Shown: positions 1 to 10,017, counted from the first letter of the stretch. The stretch is 64,000 bases of DNA from Candidatus Sericytochromatia bacterium (GCA_018780035.1 JADMKE010000007.1:1-64000), one strand, 5' to 3'. The notes: generated by a model not told the origin, from the letters alone. Numbers and translations: made by a program.

Positions 1-241
1 CTTTAATAATTATACTACGCTATTACTCGTTTTCAGGTTTTCCTACAGACTCGTTTGCCGCGCTCCTGACGGACATTTTTCTTCAAGCTGAAATCCGCTC
101 TATGACTCGCTTTTTACCTCTAGCACCGTCAGGTGTCCGGCCAACCATGCAGATATCTTGCGACCGAAGGGAGTCAAGATGATCTGCCTCGTTGTAATGC
201 TCTGTTCAGTTTTTCATTTTAAGCCATATTGTTTTTTGCTT

Positions 242-3200
242 TTAAATTGAATTTATTTTCTCAACTATTTTTGCTGACTCCGTTAATGCAACTATAATTT
301 TTTGAAAGTGCAGAACATCATCAAAGTCAAGATTCGAACCTTTTCTATCTTTTAGCCATTTTTGAGCAGGTTTGTAACCACCTATTTGAAATTCCCATGC
401 AATTAGAGGAACTTGATCAAAATATTGTTCTTCATTAATCCATACTTTACCTAATTTATTGATGCTGTCACACAAATCCCAATTAATAACTGAATTTACT
501 TTATTACTACCACCAACAGGATAGCTTGTTATAAATTCTTCTACTATTGATGCATTTAATAAATGAGCTTGACGTAATTCATTTCCTAAATTCACCAAAA
601 ACAAAAAACTATTTTTATCCTTTGGATAAGGAATACGCGGAAAATCAATTTCTAAAAACTCTTTATATACTTCTCTATACTTTTTCGAATAACACATAGC
701 ATAGATATAATCTAAGATATCAATTGGTGCATAAGTATTTTTTGTGTTTTCTTTTTCATTGGAAAACGTTAAATTTATTTTTTTCGATAACTTTTTTATA
801 ATATCTTCATTAAGGTTTGGAGTTCTTTTGATTTTATTTTCATTATTTTCATCATTTTCATCAGTAATATCTGAATAAGTATATAGTGGAAAAATATTTG
901 CATTATCAAGAGTTGATATGATGCATTTATCAACAATTTTTTGTGTCAGATATGGAGTAACAAAATCTTTTTTTCTTGATCGTCTTACAAAACTTATAGC
1001 AATATTGTTATGAAAAAAATGTTTCATAAACTCGAATCTAGCACGTGCCAACAGATTGCTATCATAGTTTAAATATCGTTTATCAAAAGTTCTGTATTCG
1101 ACTTCTTGAACATGTTTGTCACCATATTTTTCAATAAGAATATTTTTATTTATATGAACATATTCTTTATCATTTCCAGTTGTAATTCCCATATTATTTT
1201 CAATGAATAATTCATTAACAGAAAATCCTTTATTATAAGTACTTTCTAAATCAAAATCTTTTTGAACCATAAAATATGATGGAGGGCTATTAGTCAACTG
1301 AGAAAATGGGATTGTATTCAAAGAATTTTCAAGTAAAAATTTATATTTAGATTCTCTTTTACCATAAAGGTCATAATGAAATACTTTTCCAAGCTCATTT
1401 GATTTTTTCTTACCTGTTTTAATAAAAATATTAATTGACACACCTTGTTGAATATCAAAAACATTTTCATCTACACTTCCATCTGGCGACGTTTCTTTTT
1501 TCTTACTATTTCCATGCAAATCTATAGTGTAGATTTTGTCGAATGTCTTTAACAAGCTCCATCTTACACCTCGAAATGTTGGGTTATCTAAAAAACCGTG
1601 TGGATTAATAAATGCGAGTAAACCAAATCCATTTTTTTCAATCAAATGTTGGCCTAATCTTAAGAATTTAACGTAATCATCGTTAATCCATTTTGGGTTG
1701 CGCTCGTTTAGCCTTTCTATTCCCCCAGGCTCTTTCTTATAATCTTCCATAAGATTCATAATCCAATCGCCTTTATTTGAACTTTCACCATTATATGGAG
1801 GATTACCAATAACGCACATTACGGGTGTATCACGTTTGATATAATTGGCCTCATTTGCTTCACTACTTAACCAATTTGCAAACAATGTTCCTGTATCTGG
1901 ATGATGTTCTTCTAAGCTATTTGTTAGATACACTCTTGTTCTTTGTAATTTTGAAGGTTTAAATCCACTCTCTTTAAGAAGTAAATCTAATTGTAAATGA
2001 GCCATAGCATAGCTTGCCATTAATAGCTCAAAGCCATTTAACCTTGGAAGTAAATGACTTTCAACATATCCACTCCAAATACCTTCTTGCCCTTTAAATT
2101 TTTTATGAATATATTTTATTACTTCAGCCAAAAAAGTACCTGTTCCAGTAGCTGGATCTAGGATTTGTACTTTATGTACTTCTTTTTCTACAATTTTGAA
2201 TCCTGTTTTTGAACGTTTATCGATGGTTTGAGAATTAACATTTATTTTTGTAGTTGCAGTATCTAATAAACCTTTGGGTATATCAAACTCAGATTTAAGA
2301 ATATCGTCAACAGCACGTACAATGAATTGAACTACTGGAGCAGGTGTGTACCAAACTCCGCGAGATTTTCTCAGTTTTGGATCATATTCAGCTAGAAAAG
2401 TTTCATAAAAATGGATAATTGGATCTTCCATTTTTGTTTTTTGACCATAATTTTTAAGTATTTCTTCTACATTACAGGCTAAAAATATTTCTGTGAGACT
2501 GTCAACAATCCATTTTATCCTGTCATCAATGTCTGGGCCTATTATGTAACCAAAAAGCTTTCTTAAAAATGGGTTTGATTTTGGTATTAATTCAGATGCT
2601 TCTTGTCTGCTAAATGTTGCTAAATCAGGGTCATGTAAACGAGCGGCAAACATACCATATGCAATTGTTTGTGCATATACATCCGCAAATTCTTTTGGTG
2701 TAATATCATGTATTAATACATTTTTAAAAGCAATCATTTGATCTTTTAATGTGCTGTCTTCTAGATTGTCTTCATCACTGGTTAATGCCTTTTCGATTAC
2801 GTCTGAAAGCAATCGAGATTTTCCCGCCATCATTTGAGCAAGTTTTTGAGGGCTTTTTATTGTCTGTCCAATAAATGAGCAAAAATCTTTAATTATATTG
2901 TTAAAGGTATTAAAATTTTGTGGTATTGGTTTAATACTGTTTCCATTTAGCTCTGCTATTGAAATTCTTGTTATAAGCTGTCCATCTCTATACAAATAAA
3001 AATCTAAATAATCAGTAAAAATTATATTGCTTAATGATGCTTTATAACGGTCAAATTGTTCTTTATTTCCTGTTTTCTTTCTACCTTCAAGATCTTTATC
3101 GCCTATATTCTTTGCTTCAATAAATCCAATTGGAATATCTTTACTAGTTAAGATATAGTCTGGGGCACCGCAAGATTGCCTTTTAGGTTCATTAGTCGCA

Positions 3201-3319
3201 CTAATATTTGGAACTATACTTTCAATTAGTTGTTGTAAATCCCCCCGAAAAGTGTGCTCTGTTGAATTACCTAATTTATAACGTTGGTTAATATTTTTGA
3301 TGTATTGATCAACTTCCAT
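242..3319 (-). CDS. Type IIG/ISP-like restriction-modification enzyme (N-terminal PD-(D/E)XK-like nuclease fused to N6-adenine DNA methyltransferase)
   Basis: 1025 aa ORF; motif I DPATGTGTFL, motif IV GNPPYNGES, N-terminal PDYILTSKDIPIGFIEAK matching PD..(E)xK; AT-rich. Confidence 0.88.
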   Translation of the reverse strand: MEVDQYIKNINQRYKLGNSTEHTFRGDLQQLIESIVPNISATNEPKRQSCGAPDYILTSKDIPIGFIEAKNIGDKDLEGRKKTGNKEQFDRYKASLSNIIFTDYLDFYLYRDGQLITRISIAELNGNSIKPIPQNFNTFNNIIKDFCSFIGQTIKSPQKLAQMMAGKSRLLSDVIEKALTSDEDNLEDSTLKDQMIAFKNVLIHDITPKEFADVYAQTIAYGMFAARLHDPDLATFSRQEASELIPKSNPFLRKLFGYIIGPDIDDRIKWIVDSLTEIFLACNVEEILKNYGQKTKMEDPIIHFYETFLAEYDPKLRKSRGVWYTPAPVVQFIVRAVDDILKSEFDIPKGLLDTATTKINVNSQTIDKRSKTGFKIVEKEVHKVQILDPATGTGTFLAEVIKYIHKKFKGQEGIWSGYVESHLLPRLNGFELLMASYAMAHLQLDLLLKESGFKPSKLQRTRVYLTNSLEEHHPDTGTLFANWLSSEANEANYIKRDTPVMCVIGNPPYNGESSNKGDWIMNLMEDYKKEPGGIERLNERNPKWINDDYVKFLRLGQHLIEKNGFGLLAFINPHGFLDNPTFRGVRWSLLKTFDKIYTIDLHGNSKKKETSPDGSVDENVFDIQQGVSINIFIKTGKKKSNELGKVFHYDLYGKRESKYKFLLENSLNTIPFSQLTNSPPSYFMVQKDFDLESTYNKGFSVNELFIENNMGITTGNDKEYVHINKNILIEKYGDKHVQEVEYRTFDKRYLNYDSNLLARARFEFMKHFFHNNIAISFVRRSRKKDFVTPYLTQKIVDKCIISTLDNANIFPLYTYSDITDENDENNENKIKRTPNLNEDIIKKLSKKINLTFSNEKENTKNTYAPIDILDYIYAMCYSKKYREVYKEFLEIDFPRIPYPKDKNSFLFLVNLGNELRQAHLLNASIVEEFITSYPVGGSNKVNSVINWDLCDSINKLGKVWINEEQYFDQVPLIAWEFQIGGYKPAQKWLKDRKGSNLDFDDVLHFQKIIVALTESAKIVEKINSI

Positions 3320-3501
3320 TAGTGCTCCAATTTTTTTATATTTAAATCAAATCTATTATATAGTGTCCTGCGAAGTCAGGACGACGGCTGGGTTGTAATG
3401 CGCGCACTGGTAAGTTAAACTTATGACTAATAGTTAAACTTTGAGTATTCAAAATGGCTAATTTGCTTGTATACAATTCGTGCGCGTCGTTACAACTACT
3501 T

Positions 3502-3721
3502 ATTATCCTGATCAGGATAATTCCAAATCTAACCCCTCCCCCAAAACCGCCTTCCCTTCATTTTTTCCCCTTACTTCCGACTATCATGCAAAAGCGCAAG
3601 ATAGCCTGACAGGATAACACCCGTAAAATGTGAAATAGCCTGTCAGGATAACACGCAGATTTGCAGCTTAGCCTGACAGCAGATCCTGCCAAAAATCAGG
3701 ATAGCCAGATCTGGATAACAC
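3502..3721. repeat. Cluster of short palindromic repeats (CCTGATCAGG / CCTGWCAGGATAACAC type)
   Basis: ATTATCCTGATCAGGATAAT (3502-3521, perfect 20-bp palindrome), ATAGCCTGACAGGATAACAC (3601-3620), ATAGCCTGTCAGGATAACAC (3635-3654), TTAGCCTGACAG (3669-3680), ATAGCCAGATCTGGATAACAC (3701-3721). Confidence 0.8.
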
Positions 3722-3981
3722 CACCCCAGCCCCAAACAGACCCATCATAGTAAAAAAATGAATACAGTTCAAGTCTTGACAAATTCACCCACATTCACCC
3801 CTCAAAATTCACAATTCACCCACAAAGTGTACTCAAAATGTCACATTTCAATTCCAAACACTGCATATCCCCTTCAAATCCGCTCCCCATGTGATTCTTT
3901 TCAGAAACAGCCCAGACAAATGCTGTTATCTGCCCCAAAGCGGGTAAAATAAGAAGCAGAAACGCAAACAGGAGGCCCTGC

Positions 3982-4374
3982 ATGAACCCCCTCTTTGAAA
4001 AGTATTTTGCGCTGATAGAGTCCTTTTGCACCAACCCGGCTGACTTTGAGACCGTTTTGCACCCCGAATTTACGCAAACAGAATACCCCAACGCCATTAC
4101 GCCGCGCACCGCCGTCAATGGCTTGCTCGATGTGGTGGCTGGGGCCGTGCGGGGCAAGGCCTTGCTCAGCAGCCAGAAGATCGACGTGCTCAACCTGATT
4201 GAGCAGGGTGATCAGGTCGTGATCGAGGCCCATTGGCAGGGCATTGTGGAGCACCCCAAGGGACCCTTTCGCACAGGGCAGGTGATCGAGGCCTGGCTCT
4301 GCATGGTCTTTGTGCTCAAAGACGGCAAAATCTGGCAGCAGCGCAATTACGACTGTTATCCCAGTTTCAGTTGA
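3982..4374 (+). CDS. SnoaL/NTF2-like domain protein
   Basis: 130 aa; cone-like NTF2 fold pattern (FCTNPADFETVLHPEFTQTEYPNA...VIEAHWQG...WLCMVFVLKDGKIWQQRNYDCY). Confidence 0.7.
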   Translation: MNPLFEKYFALIESFCTNPADFETVLHPEFTQTEYPNAITPRTAVNGLLDVVAGAVRGKALLSSQKIDVLNLIEQGDQVVIEAHWQGIVEHPKGPFRTGQVIEAWLCMVFVLKDGKIWQQRNYDCYPSFS

Positions 4375-4383
4375 ACCCGCGTT

Positions 4384-5100
4384 TTAGGCAAAACGTGCAG
4401 CCAGGGCTGCGTCAATCTCTGTCTTGAGCGAGGACAGCTTTTTTGCTTTGAGCTTCCAGACCGGGGCCAGCAGGCCTTCGAGCAAAAGCACAGCCGTGCT
4501 GCGCTCACGCAGCAGATAGCAGATCAGGTAGTTTTCAGAATAGTCCAAATACCCTTGGCCCCAGCGGATAAGCCATTCTTCAGCCCTGCTGCGCAAACCC
4601 GCGCGGGCAGACAGAATGGCCCCACAGGCTGAGGCCTGAAAATAATTGTAGCCAAGGGCCTTTTCCGTGGCGAAAAAATGGGTCAAGGCCGCCAAGGCCG
4701 CTTCAGGATCACTTTCAGCCAGCAAAATGCCTTTGACCCGCAGTTGGTTGCCATGCAAGGCCTGCCAGTCTTGGTCTTGAAACTGGCTCAAAAAGCTCTC
4801 CGACCACTGATTGCCAAACAGTCTGAGCCAGGTATCTTTTTCGATCTCAGCGATAGTTTTGCGCTGAAAGGGCACAGAGAAAGGGTCTTGACCTTGGAGC
4901 TGCCAGATCAGGTCAAAGGCCCCATGGTAAAGCGCGCCGTCTTCCAGGGCGGGCCAGGCATAGCCCCAGAGGGTCTGCAAAAGGGTTTCGGCTTCAGACA
5001 AATACCCTGCAGCCGCCCAGAAACAGGCCTCTTCAAGCAAGGAGATATACAGTGCTTCAAGTGGGTCTTTGTGAATCCGATTCAGCAGGCGTTTACTCAT
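4384..5100 (-). CDS. Hypothetical protein
   Basis: Long ORF; likely start at MSKRLLNRIHKDP rather than the upstream Met. Confidence 0.6.
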   Translation of the reverse strand: MSKRLLNRIHKDPLEALYISLLEEACFWAAAGYLSEAETLLQTLWGYAWPALEDGALYHGAFDLIWQLQGQDPFSVPFQRKTIAEIEKDTWLRLFGNQWSESFLSQFQDQDWQALHGNQLRVKGILLAESDPEAALAALTHFFATEKALGYNYFQASACGAILSARAGLRSRAEEWLIRWGQGYLDYSENYLICYLLRERSTAVLLLEGLLAPVWKLKAKKLSSLKTEIDAALAARFA

Positions 5101-5279
5101 GAAAGATACCCCGGCCTCTCTTTTTTCTGGCATTATTCTTTTTAACACAATGTGGATACCTTTGTGGACATGGCCCTTGTAAGCATGGCTAGCGGCCAAG
5201 TTTGGCTCTGCCAAACTCGCGGGCCGCAATCAAGTGGTGGTAAGCTGAGTTAAAGCTCGAATCGAAAGGGAACCCGCTT

Positions 5280-5870
5280 ATGTCTATGCGCCACCTGCTC
5301 TGTCTCTCTTTGCTCTTGGGCAGTGCCTCCTTTGCCCCAGCCTCCGCTTCTGCTGCCACAGACGTCTTTTCCCCCGGCTGGGAGCAAATGCGCCAAGACT
5401 ACGCCGAACGGGCCCTGATTCACAGATTTTATACAGCCTTTCAAAAGGGGGATGGGGCCACCATGGCTGCCTGTTACCATGCTGATGCCAGCTTCAGCGA
5501 TCCGATCTTTGGCCCACTCAAAGGCAAAGAAATTGGTGCCATGTGGCAAATGCTGCTTGAGATCAGCCAGGGCCAGCTCAAAATTGAATACGATCAGGTT
5601 GATGTCAAAGCCGGTCAGGGCAAGGCCCATTGGGATGCCGCTTACCACTTCTCGGCCACGGGTCTGCCCGTCTTCAATCACATTGATGCCCAATTCACCT
5701 TTAAAGACGGCCTGATCTACACCCACAACGACCACTTTGATCTTCACCGCTGGAGCAGCCAGGCCCTGGGACTGCCGGGCTTTTTATTCGGCCAGACGCC
5801 GTTTTTGCAAGAGGCCATGCGCAAACAGGTCAAAGCCCGCTTGAACGAATGGATCAAGGCCCATCCCTGA
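5280..5870 (+). CDS. Exported SnoaL/NTF2-like domain protein
   Basis: Signal peptide MSMRHLLCLSLLLGSASFAPASASA, then NTF2-like FYTAFQKGDGATMAACYHADASFSDPIFGPLKG. Confidence 0.7.
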   Translation: MSMRHLLCLSLLLGSASFAPASASAATDVFSPGWEQMRQDYAERALIHRFYTAFQKGDGATMAACYHADASFSDPIFGPLKGKEIGAMWQMLLEISQGQLKIEYDQVDVKAGQGKAHWDAAYHFSATGLPVFNHIDAQFTFKDGLIYTHNDHFDLHRWSSQALGLPGFLFGQTPFLQEAMRKQVKARLNEWIKAHP

Positions 5871-5910
5871 GCTGAATCCCGACCAACTCACCCTCTGGCA
5901 GCAGGGCCTG

Positions 5911-6228
5911 GTGGAATTCAACCAAGGGGCATTTTTTGAGGCCCACGAAAGCCTCGAAGATCTCTGGCGCAGCGACCTCACTCCCGCCCTCAAGACCGGG
6001 ATCCAGGGCCTGATTCAGGTGGCCGTGGCCTGTGTTCATCTGCAGCGCGGCAATGAAAAAGGCGCGCGGGGTGTCTTGGCTCGGGCCCTGAAGAATTTAC
6101 AGGCCGGAGAACTGCCCCAAGGCCAGCCCCAGCCCCTGCTCACAGCCCTCTGCGTTTGGCAAACTTGGCTTGGACAGGCCCCCGCAGAGCGGGGAGCAGC
6201 GCCGCCCTGGCCGCAATTTTTGCTTTAA
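5911..6228 (+). CDS. DUF309 family protein
   Basis: GTG start; EFNQGAFFEAHESLEDLWR...KTGIQGLIQVAVACVHLQRGNEKGA typical of DUF309. Confidence 0.75.
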   Translation: MEFNQGAFFEAHESLEDLWRSDLTPALKTGIQGLIQVAVACVHLQRGNEKGARGVLARALKNLQAGELPQGQPQPLLTALCVWQTWLGQAPAERGAAPPWPQFLL

Positions 6229-6315
6229 ACAGGGCAGACAAAAAAGAAGTGCAAACAATCCCAAAACATGAAATACTAAAAAGCATCAGCTCTGCGAACA
6301 CCGAGGAGACAGGCC

Positions 6316-6912
6316 ATGTTAACTGCCGAACTCAAATTGACCGACTCGCTTTTTGACGAAGTTGAAGCCAAATTGGAGGGCCTGGTCACGGCCTACCGCA
6401 CCACCGAATTGCCCAAAGCATCGTTGGATCCGGGGGTCTTAAAACAGCTCAACAAAGACCAGACCTTTCTCAAAAAGACCTGCGACAGCTTGCGCGCACA
6501 GTTGAGCCAATTGGATATCTCCCACCAACACGAAACCACCCGTTTGCACCTCAATTTTGATCTGTTGCTGCAGCGGTTGGCCCATTTTGACGAGGCCCTG
6601 CGCATTTCAGAGGTGATCAAAGCGCTGAATAACCGGCTCAAAGATGAAATTGCCGAGATCCGTGAGGCCAGCATCGCTCTGAGCAAGCAGATCCTGCCTT
6701 ATAACCTGCCCAAATTTGAAGCGGGGCTGGAAATGTTTATGGACCGCTGTGATCAGGTCGCCGACCAGCTCGATGCCCTGGAGAACCAAAGCCAAGATAT
6801 TACGCCGCTGATGCCTTTGTATGAGCAGTGGATGTTTCTGGTCGAACAATTTGGTGAGATTCTCGACGAGCGCACCGAGATTCTCTGCCCCAAAGAGGTT
6901 CAACCCGCATGA
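6316..6912 (+). CDS. Hypothetical coiled-coil protein
   Basis: 198 aa ORF, compatible spacing with the downstream ORF (4-bp overlap). Confidence 0.6.
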   Translation: MLTAELKLTDSLFDEVEAKLEGLVTAYRTTELPKASLDPGVLKQLNKDQTFLKKTCDSLRAQLSQLDISHQHETTRLHLNFDLLLQRLAHFDEALRISEVIKALNNRLKDEIAEIREASIALSKQILPYNLPKFEAGLEMFMDRCDQVADQLDALENQSQDITPLMPLYEQWMFLVEQFGEILDERTEILCPKEVQPA

Positions 6913-7280
6913 AAACCGTCCCCAAACCCACGCCCATTCTGTCCCTGTTGCTGGGCCTCAGCCTCTGGGGTTGCACGGCCACAGCCAGTGGCAATTGGAG
7001 CTTTTTTCAGGGTCTCAAGCTCAGCAGCGGCAGTGCCTCCAGCCGGGTTGCCAATGGCCGAATCCAGATCAACTGGGAGCGCACCTCAGAAAACCAAGTC
7101 AAAGTCACAGGCAATTTGGACTTTGATCTCGACAAGGTCTATTTGCGCCTGATGCGCAACCAGGGAATGGTCCACCAAGAGATTGTTAAACCCGACGCCG
7201 AGCGCAAATTTTCGGCGGTTTTGCCCGATCCCCAATTTGCCGATCATCTCTGTGTCGAAACAGATTGTTTTGACATATGA
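6909..7280 (+). CDS. Hypothetical lipoprotein
   Basis: N-terminal lipobox-like LLLGLSLWGC; overlaps neighbours by 4 bp on each side. Confidence 0.6.
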   Translation: MKTVPKPTPILSLLLGLSLWGCTATASGNWSFFQGLKLSSGSASSRVANGRIQINWERTSENQVKVTGNLDFDLDKVYLRLMRNQGMVHQEIVKPDAERKFSAVLPDPQFADHLCVETDCFDI

Positions 7281-8767
7281 GCAAGCCCCCCACGCCGCCG
7301 ACCATCTGTTCGCGTTGCAGCAAACGCCTGGGGCCCCAGGTTGTGCGCGCTGTGGGCAAACAGTTTCACCCGGCCTGTTTTGTCTGCGACAGCTGCAAAA
7401 AGCCGCTCGAAAAGAGCTTTGTGCCGCGGGGCGAGCGCCTCTACCACGGGGAGTGCCACGACAAACTCTTTACTCCCAAATGCAGTGAATGTGGTTTGCC
7501 GATTCAAGGCCCGTATACCAAAGACGAGCGGGGCCGCTACCACACCGACTGTTACCGCCAATTGCACAATCTCGTCTGCAGCCTCTGCCAGGGAGCGATT
7601 GAAGGCAGCTATCTCTACGATGGCTGGGGCCAAAAAGCCCACCCCGAACACGATCAGCACCCCACCGGCCAATGCCATGTCTGCGCCCGCCTGATGTCTC
7701 CAGCGGCGACCACGGGCAGCAAGGTGCTCAGTGATGGCCGCCTGCTCTGCAGCTTTTGCCACAGCGCTGAGATCCACGACTTTAAACAGATTCAGGCTGC
7801 CAAATTGGATGTGATCGCCCAAATGCAGGCCGTGGGCTTTGACTATATCCCCGACTATATCCAGGTCAAACTCGACGAAGACCAGCAATTGGTCAACCAG
7901 CGTTTGCGGGCCTCGGCCACGGGCAATATTCACGGCTATACCCGCACGGCCCAGCGCAATATTCCCGGCTATGGCCTGATTCTCGAACATGGCATTCACG
8001 TGCTCAGCGGCCTGCCCAAGGTGGCCTTTAAAGGCGTTTTGGCCCACGAACTTTTGCACGTCTGGATCAACGAGCGGCCGCTCAAACACCTCAGCCACGA
8101 ACAGGTTGAGGGCTTCTGCAATTTGGGCAGCGCCTTGATCTGCCAAAATGCCCTCAAAAACGAAGGCGATGAATTGGCCCGCGTGCTGCTGCAGCGCATG
8201 GACGAAGACCCCGACCCCGCTTATGGCCATGGCTACCGCGCCATGGCCTGGCGTCTGGAACAAATGGGCTGGCCTGCCCTGCTGCAGGCTTTGCAAAACC
8301 CCGACATTCCCCTGCCCGAGCCCGAGGCCAGTGTTACCCAGCCCCGTGCCAAACAGGCCCTTTTGCCCCCAGAGCCCGCTCCCTTTGGCTCCGCTCAGGG
8401 AGCGAATCGGGGAGCGAATCAAGAAACGAACCCCAAAACCATGAGCAGCGCCGAAAAACTGGCCGAGATCAAAGCCAAACTCGACCAACAGCGCATGCAA
8501 AACAAACCCGCAGCAGCCACACCAAGTCCATCCCCCGCGGCCCCCCGCTCCCTGAGTCCCCTGAGCCGTCTGTCGAGCGAAGGGAGCGAAGGGAGCAAAC
8601 CAGACGTAGATCCCGAAGTGGCAAGAAAAATCCGCGAGCGCTTTGCCCAAAAAGGCAGCCCCAAAGCCAATATTCAAGCCCAGAAACCAGCACAAAAACC
8701 AGGCCAGAAACCCGGTGCTGGCCCCAGCGGCAAATTGGGCAAGCTCAAAAAACCGGGCAAAAGTTGA
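7277..8767 (+). CDS. LIM-domain zinc protein with DA1-like metallopeptidase domain
   Basis: Tandem LIM-type CxxC...HxxCFxCxxC...HxxC motifs; HELLHVW zinc-peptidase motif followed by HEQVEGFCNL; proline-rich tail. Confidence 0.8.
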   Translation: MSKPPTPPTICSRCSKRLGPQVVRAVGKQFHPACFVCDSCKKPLEKSFVPRGERLYHGECHDKLFTPKCSECGLPIQGPYTKDERGRYHTDCYRQLHNLVCSLCQGAIEGSYLYDGWGQKAHPEHDQHPTGQCHVCARLMSPAATTGSKVLSDGRLLCSFCHSAEIHDFKQIQAAKLDVIAQMQAVGFDYIPDYIQVKLDEDQQLVNQRLRASATGNIHGYTRTAQRNIPGYGLILEHGIHVLSGLPKVAFKGVLAHELLHVWINERPLKHLSHEQVEGFCNLGSALICQNALKNEGDELARVLLQRMDEDPDPAYGHGYRAMAWRLEQMGWPALLQALQNPDIPLPEPEASVTQPRAKQALLPPEPAPFGSAQGANRGANQETNPKTMSSAEKLAEIKAKLDQQRMQNKPAAATPSPSPAAPRSLSPLSRLSSEGSEGSKPDVDPEVARKIRERFAQKGSPKANIQAQKPAQKPGQKPGAGPSGKLGKLKKPGKS

Positions 8768-10005
8768 AGCGCGTCGTCTTGTCCAGACCGAATCTGTTTA
8801 TGTCTCTGGTTCTGGTTCTGTTTCTGATGGCGGCTCTGAACCTCTCGCCCGCCCAGGCTCAAACTCAGGTTCCCGCCAAAATGAACTTCTGGAAAACCCA
8901 GCGCAAAGGGGCCAATTGTTTTAATCTGAGGCCCGAGATGGCCTGGTTTCAAGCGGCCAAAGCCCAGCGACTGGGCTGGGTCCGTTTGGCGTACGACAAA
9001 TGGCAAGGCCAGGAGCGCGACTTTTTGCTGGGCAATGCCGACCAGTTTCAACATCTTCAGCCCCAGGATCTGGCCCAGCTCAAACGGGTACTTGATATGG
9101 CCCAGCAGGCCGGCGTCAAAGTGGTGATTAGCCCCTTGAGCCTGCCCGGCGCCCGCTGGCGGCAAAACAACAACGACCAAGCAGATCTCAGGCTCTGGCA
9201 GAACAAAGCCTATTGGCAACAAGCGGCGCTGTTTTGGCAAGAACTGGCTTTGGCCCTCAAAGATCACCCGGCGGTGGTGGGGTATAACCTGATCAACGAA
9301 CCCACGCCCGAAATGGGCACGGGACTCCCAGAGCAAGGCCCGGCCCAGCGCTATCTCGATTGGTATGCCCGCTACCGGGGCAGCTCCCATGACTTACCCG
9401 CCTTTTACCAAACCCTGATCACAGCCATCCGGCAGGTGGATCCAGAGACACCCATTCTGCTGGATGCGGGTTGGTACGCCCAGCCCGCCGCCTTTGTCCA
9501 TTGGCAACGCCTGTCAGATCCCAACCTGCTCTACGCCTTTCACATGTACGAGCCTTATGCCTTTACCAATCTTGCCAATTTTAAAGCAGGCCAGCCCTAC
9601 CGCTATCCCGGCATGATCCCCCTGGAAAAAGAGCCCATCAACTGGAATGCAGCCGCTCTCAAACGCCATTTAAAGCCGTTTTTAGACTGGGCCCGCCTGC
9701 AAAAATTGGCTCCCCACCAAATTGTGGCTTCAGAATTTGGCTGTTACCGCCGCAACCCAGGATGTGCACAGTATTTGCAGGATCTGATCCAACTTTGGAA
9801 CCAAGAGCGCTTTCACTGGGCTTTTTATTCTTTTCGCGAAGATGAATGGGATGGCTATGATTACGAAGTGGGTACAGGCCCACTGCCTGCCAGCTATTGG
9901 GAAGCCCTGGATCGGGGAGAACATCCCTCCCCACCACGCAAACCCAATCCGCTCTTTGAGGTTCTGGCCAAGGAGTTTCGGGGCCCCTCAACGCGGCCCG
10001 ACTAA
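8764..10005 (+). CDS. Glycoside hydrolase family 5-like (cellulase-type) protein, exported
   Basis: Signal peptide; YNLINEPTPEMG acid/base motif; FHMYEPYAF; VASEFGCYRR nucleophile region. Confidence 0.85.
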   Translation: MKRVVLSRPNLFMSLVLVLFLMAALNLSPAQAQTQVPAKMNFWKTQRKGANCFNLRPEMAWFQAAKAQRLGWVRLAYDKWQGQERDFLLGNADQFQHLQPQDLAQLKRVLDMAQQAGVKVVISPLSLPGARWRQNNNDQADLRLWQNKAYWQQAALFWQELALALKDHPAVVGYNLINEPTPEMGTGLPEQGPAQRYLDWYARYRGSSHDLPAFYQTLITAIRQVDPETPILLDAGWYAQPAAFVHWQRLSDPNLLYAFHMYEPYAFTNLANFKAGQPYRYPGMIPLEKEPINWNAAALKRHLKPFLDWARLQKLAPHQIVASEFGCYRRNPGCAQYLQDLIQLWNQERFHWAFYSFREDEWDGYDYEVGTGPLPASYWEALDRGEHPSPPRKPNPLFEVLAKEFRGPSTRPD

Positions 10006-10017
10006 AAAAAACATATG

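Noticed and set aside
65-133. CCTGACGG ... CCGTCAGG inverted repeat near the window start
   Set aside because: Only 8-bp arms with a ~50-nt loop; not distinguishable from chance and the flanking sequence is cut by the window edge.
3502-3721. Palindromic repeats as a CRISPR array
   Set aside because: Units are short (~20 bp), diverged and irregularly spaced, with no cas genes in the window.
7244-8695. 483-aa minus-strand ORF
   Set aside because: Antisense shadow of the LIM/DA1-like gene, whose zinc-finger and HELLH motifs fix the coding strand.
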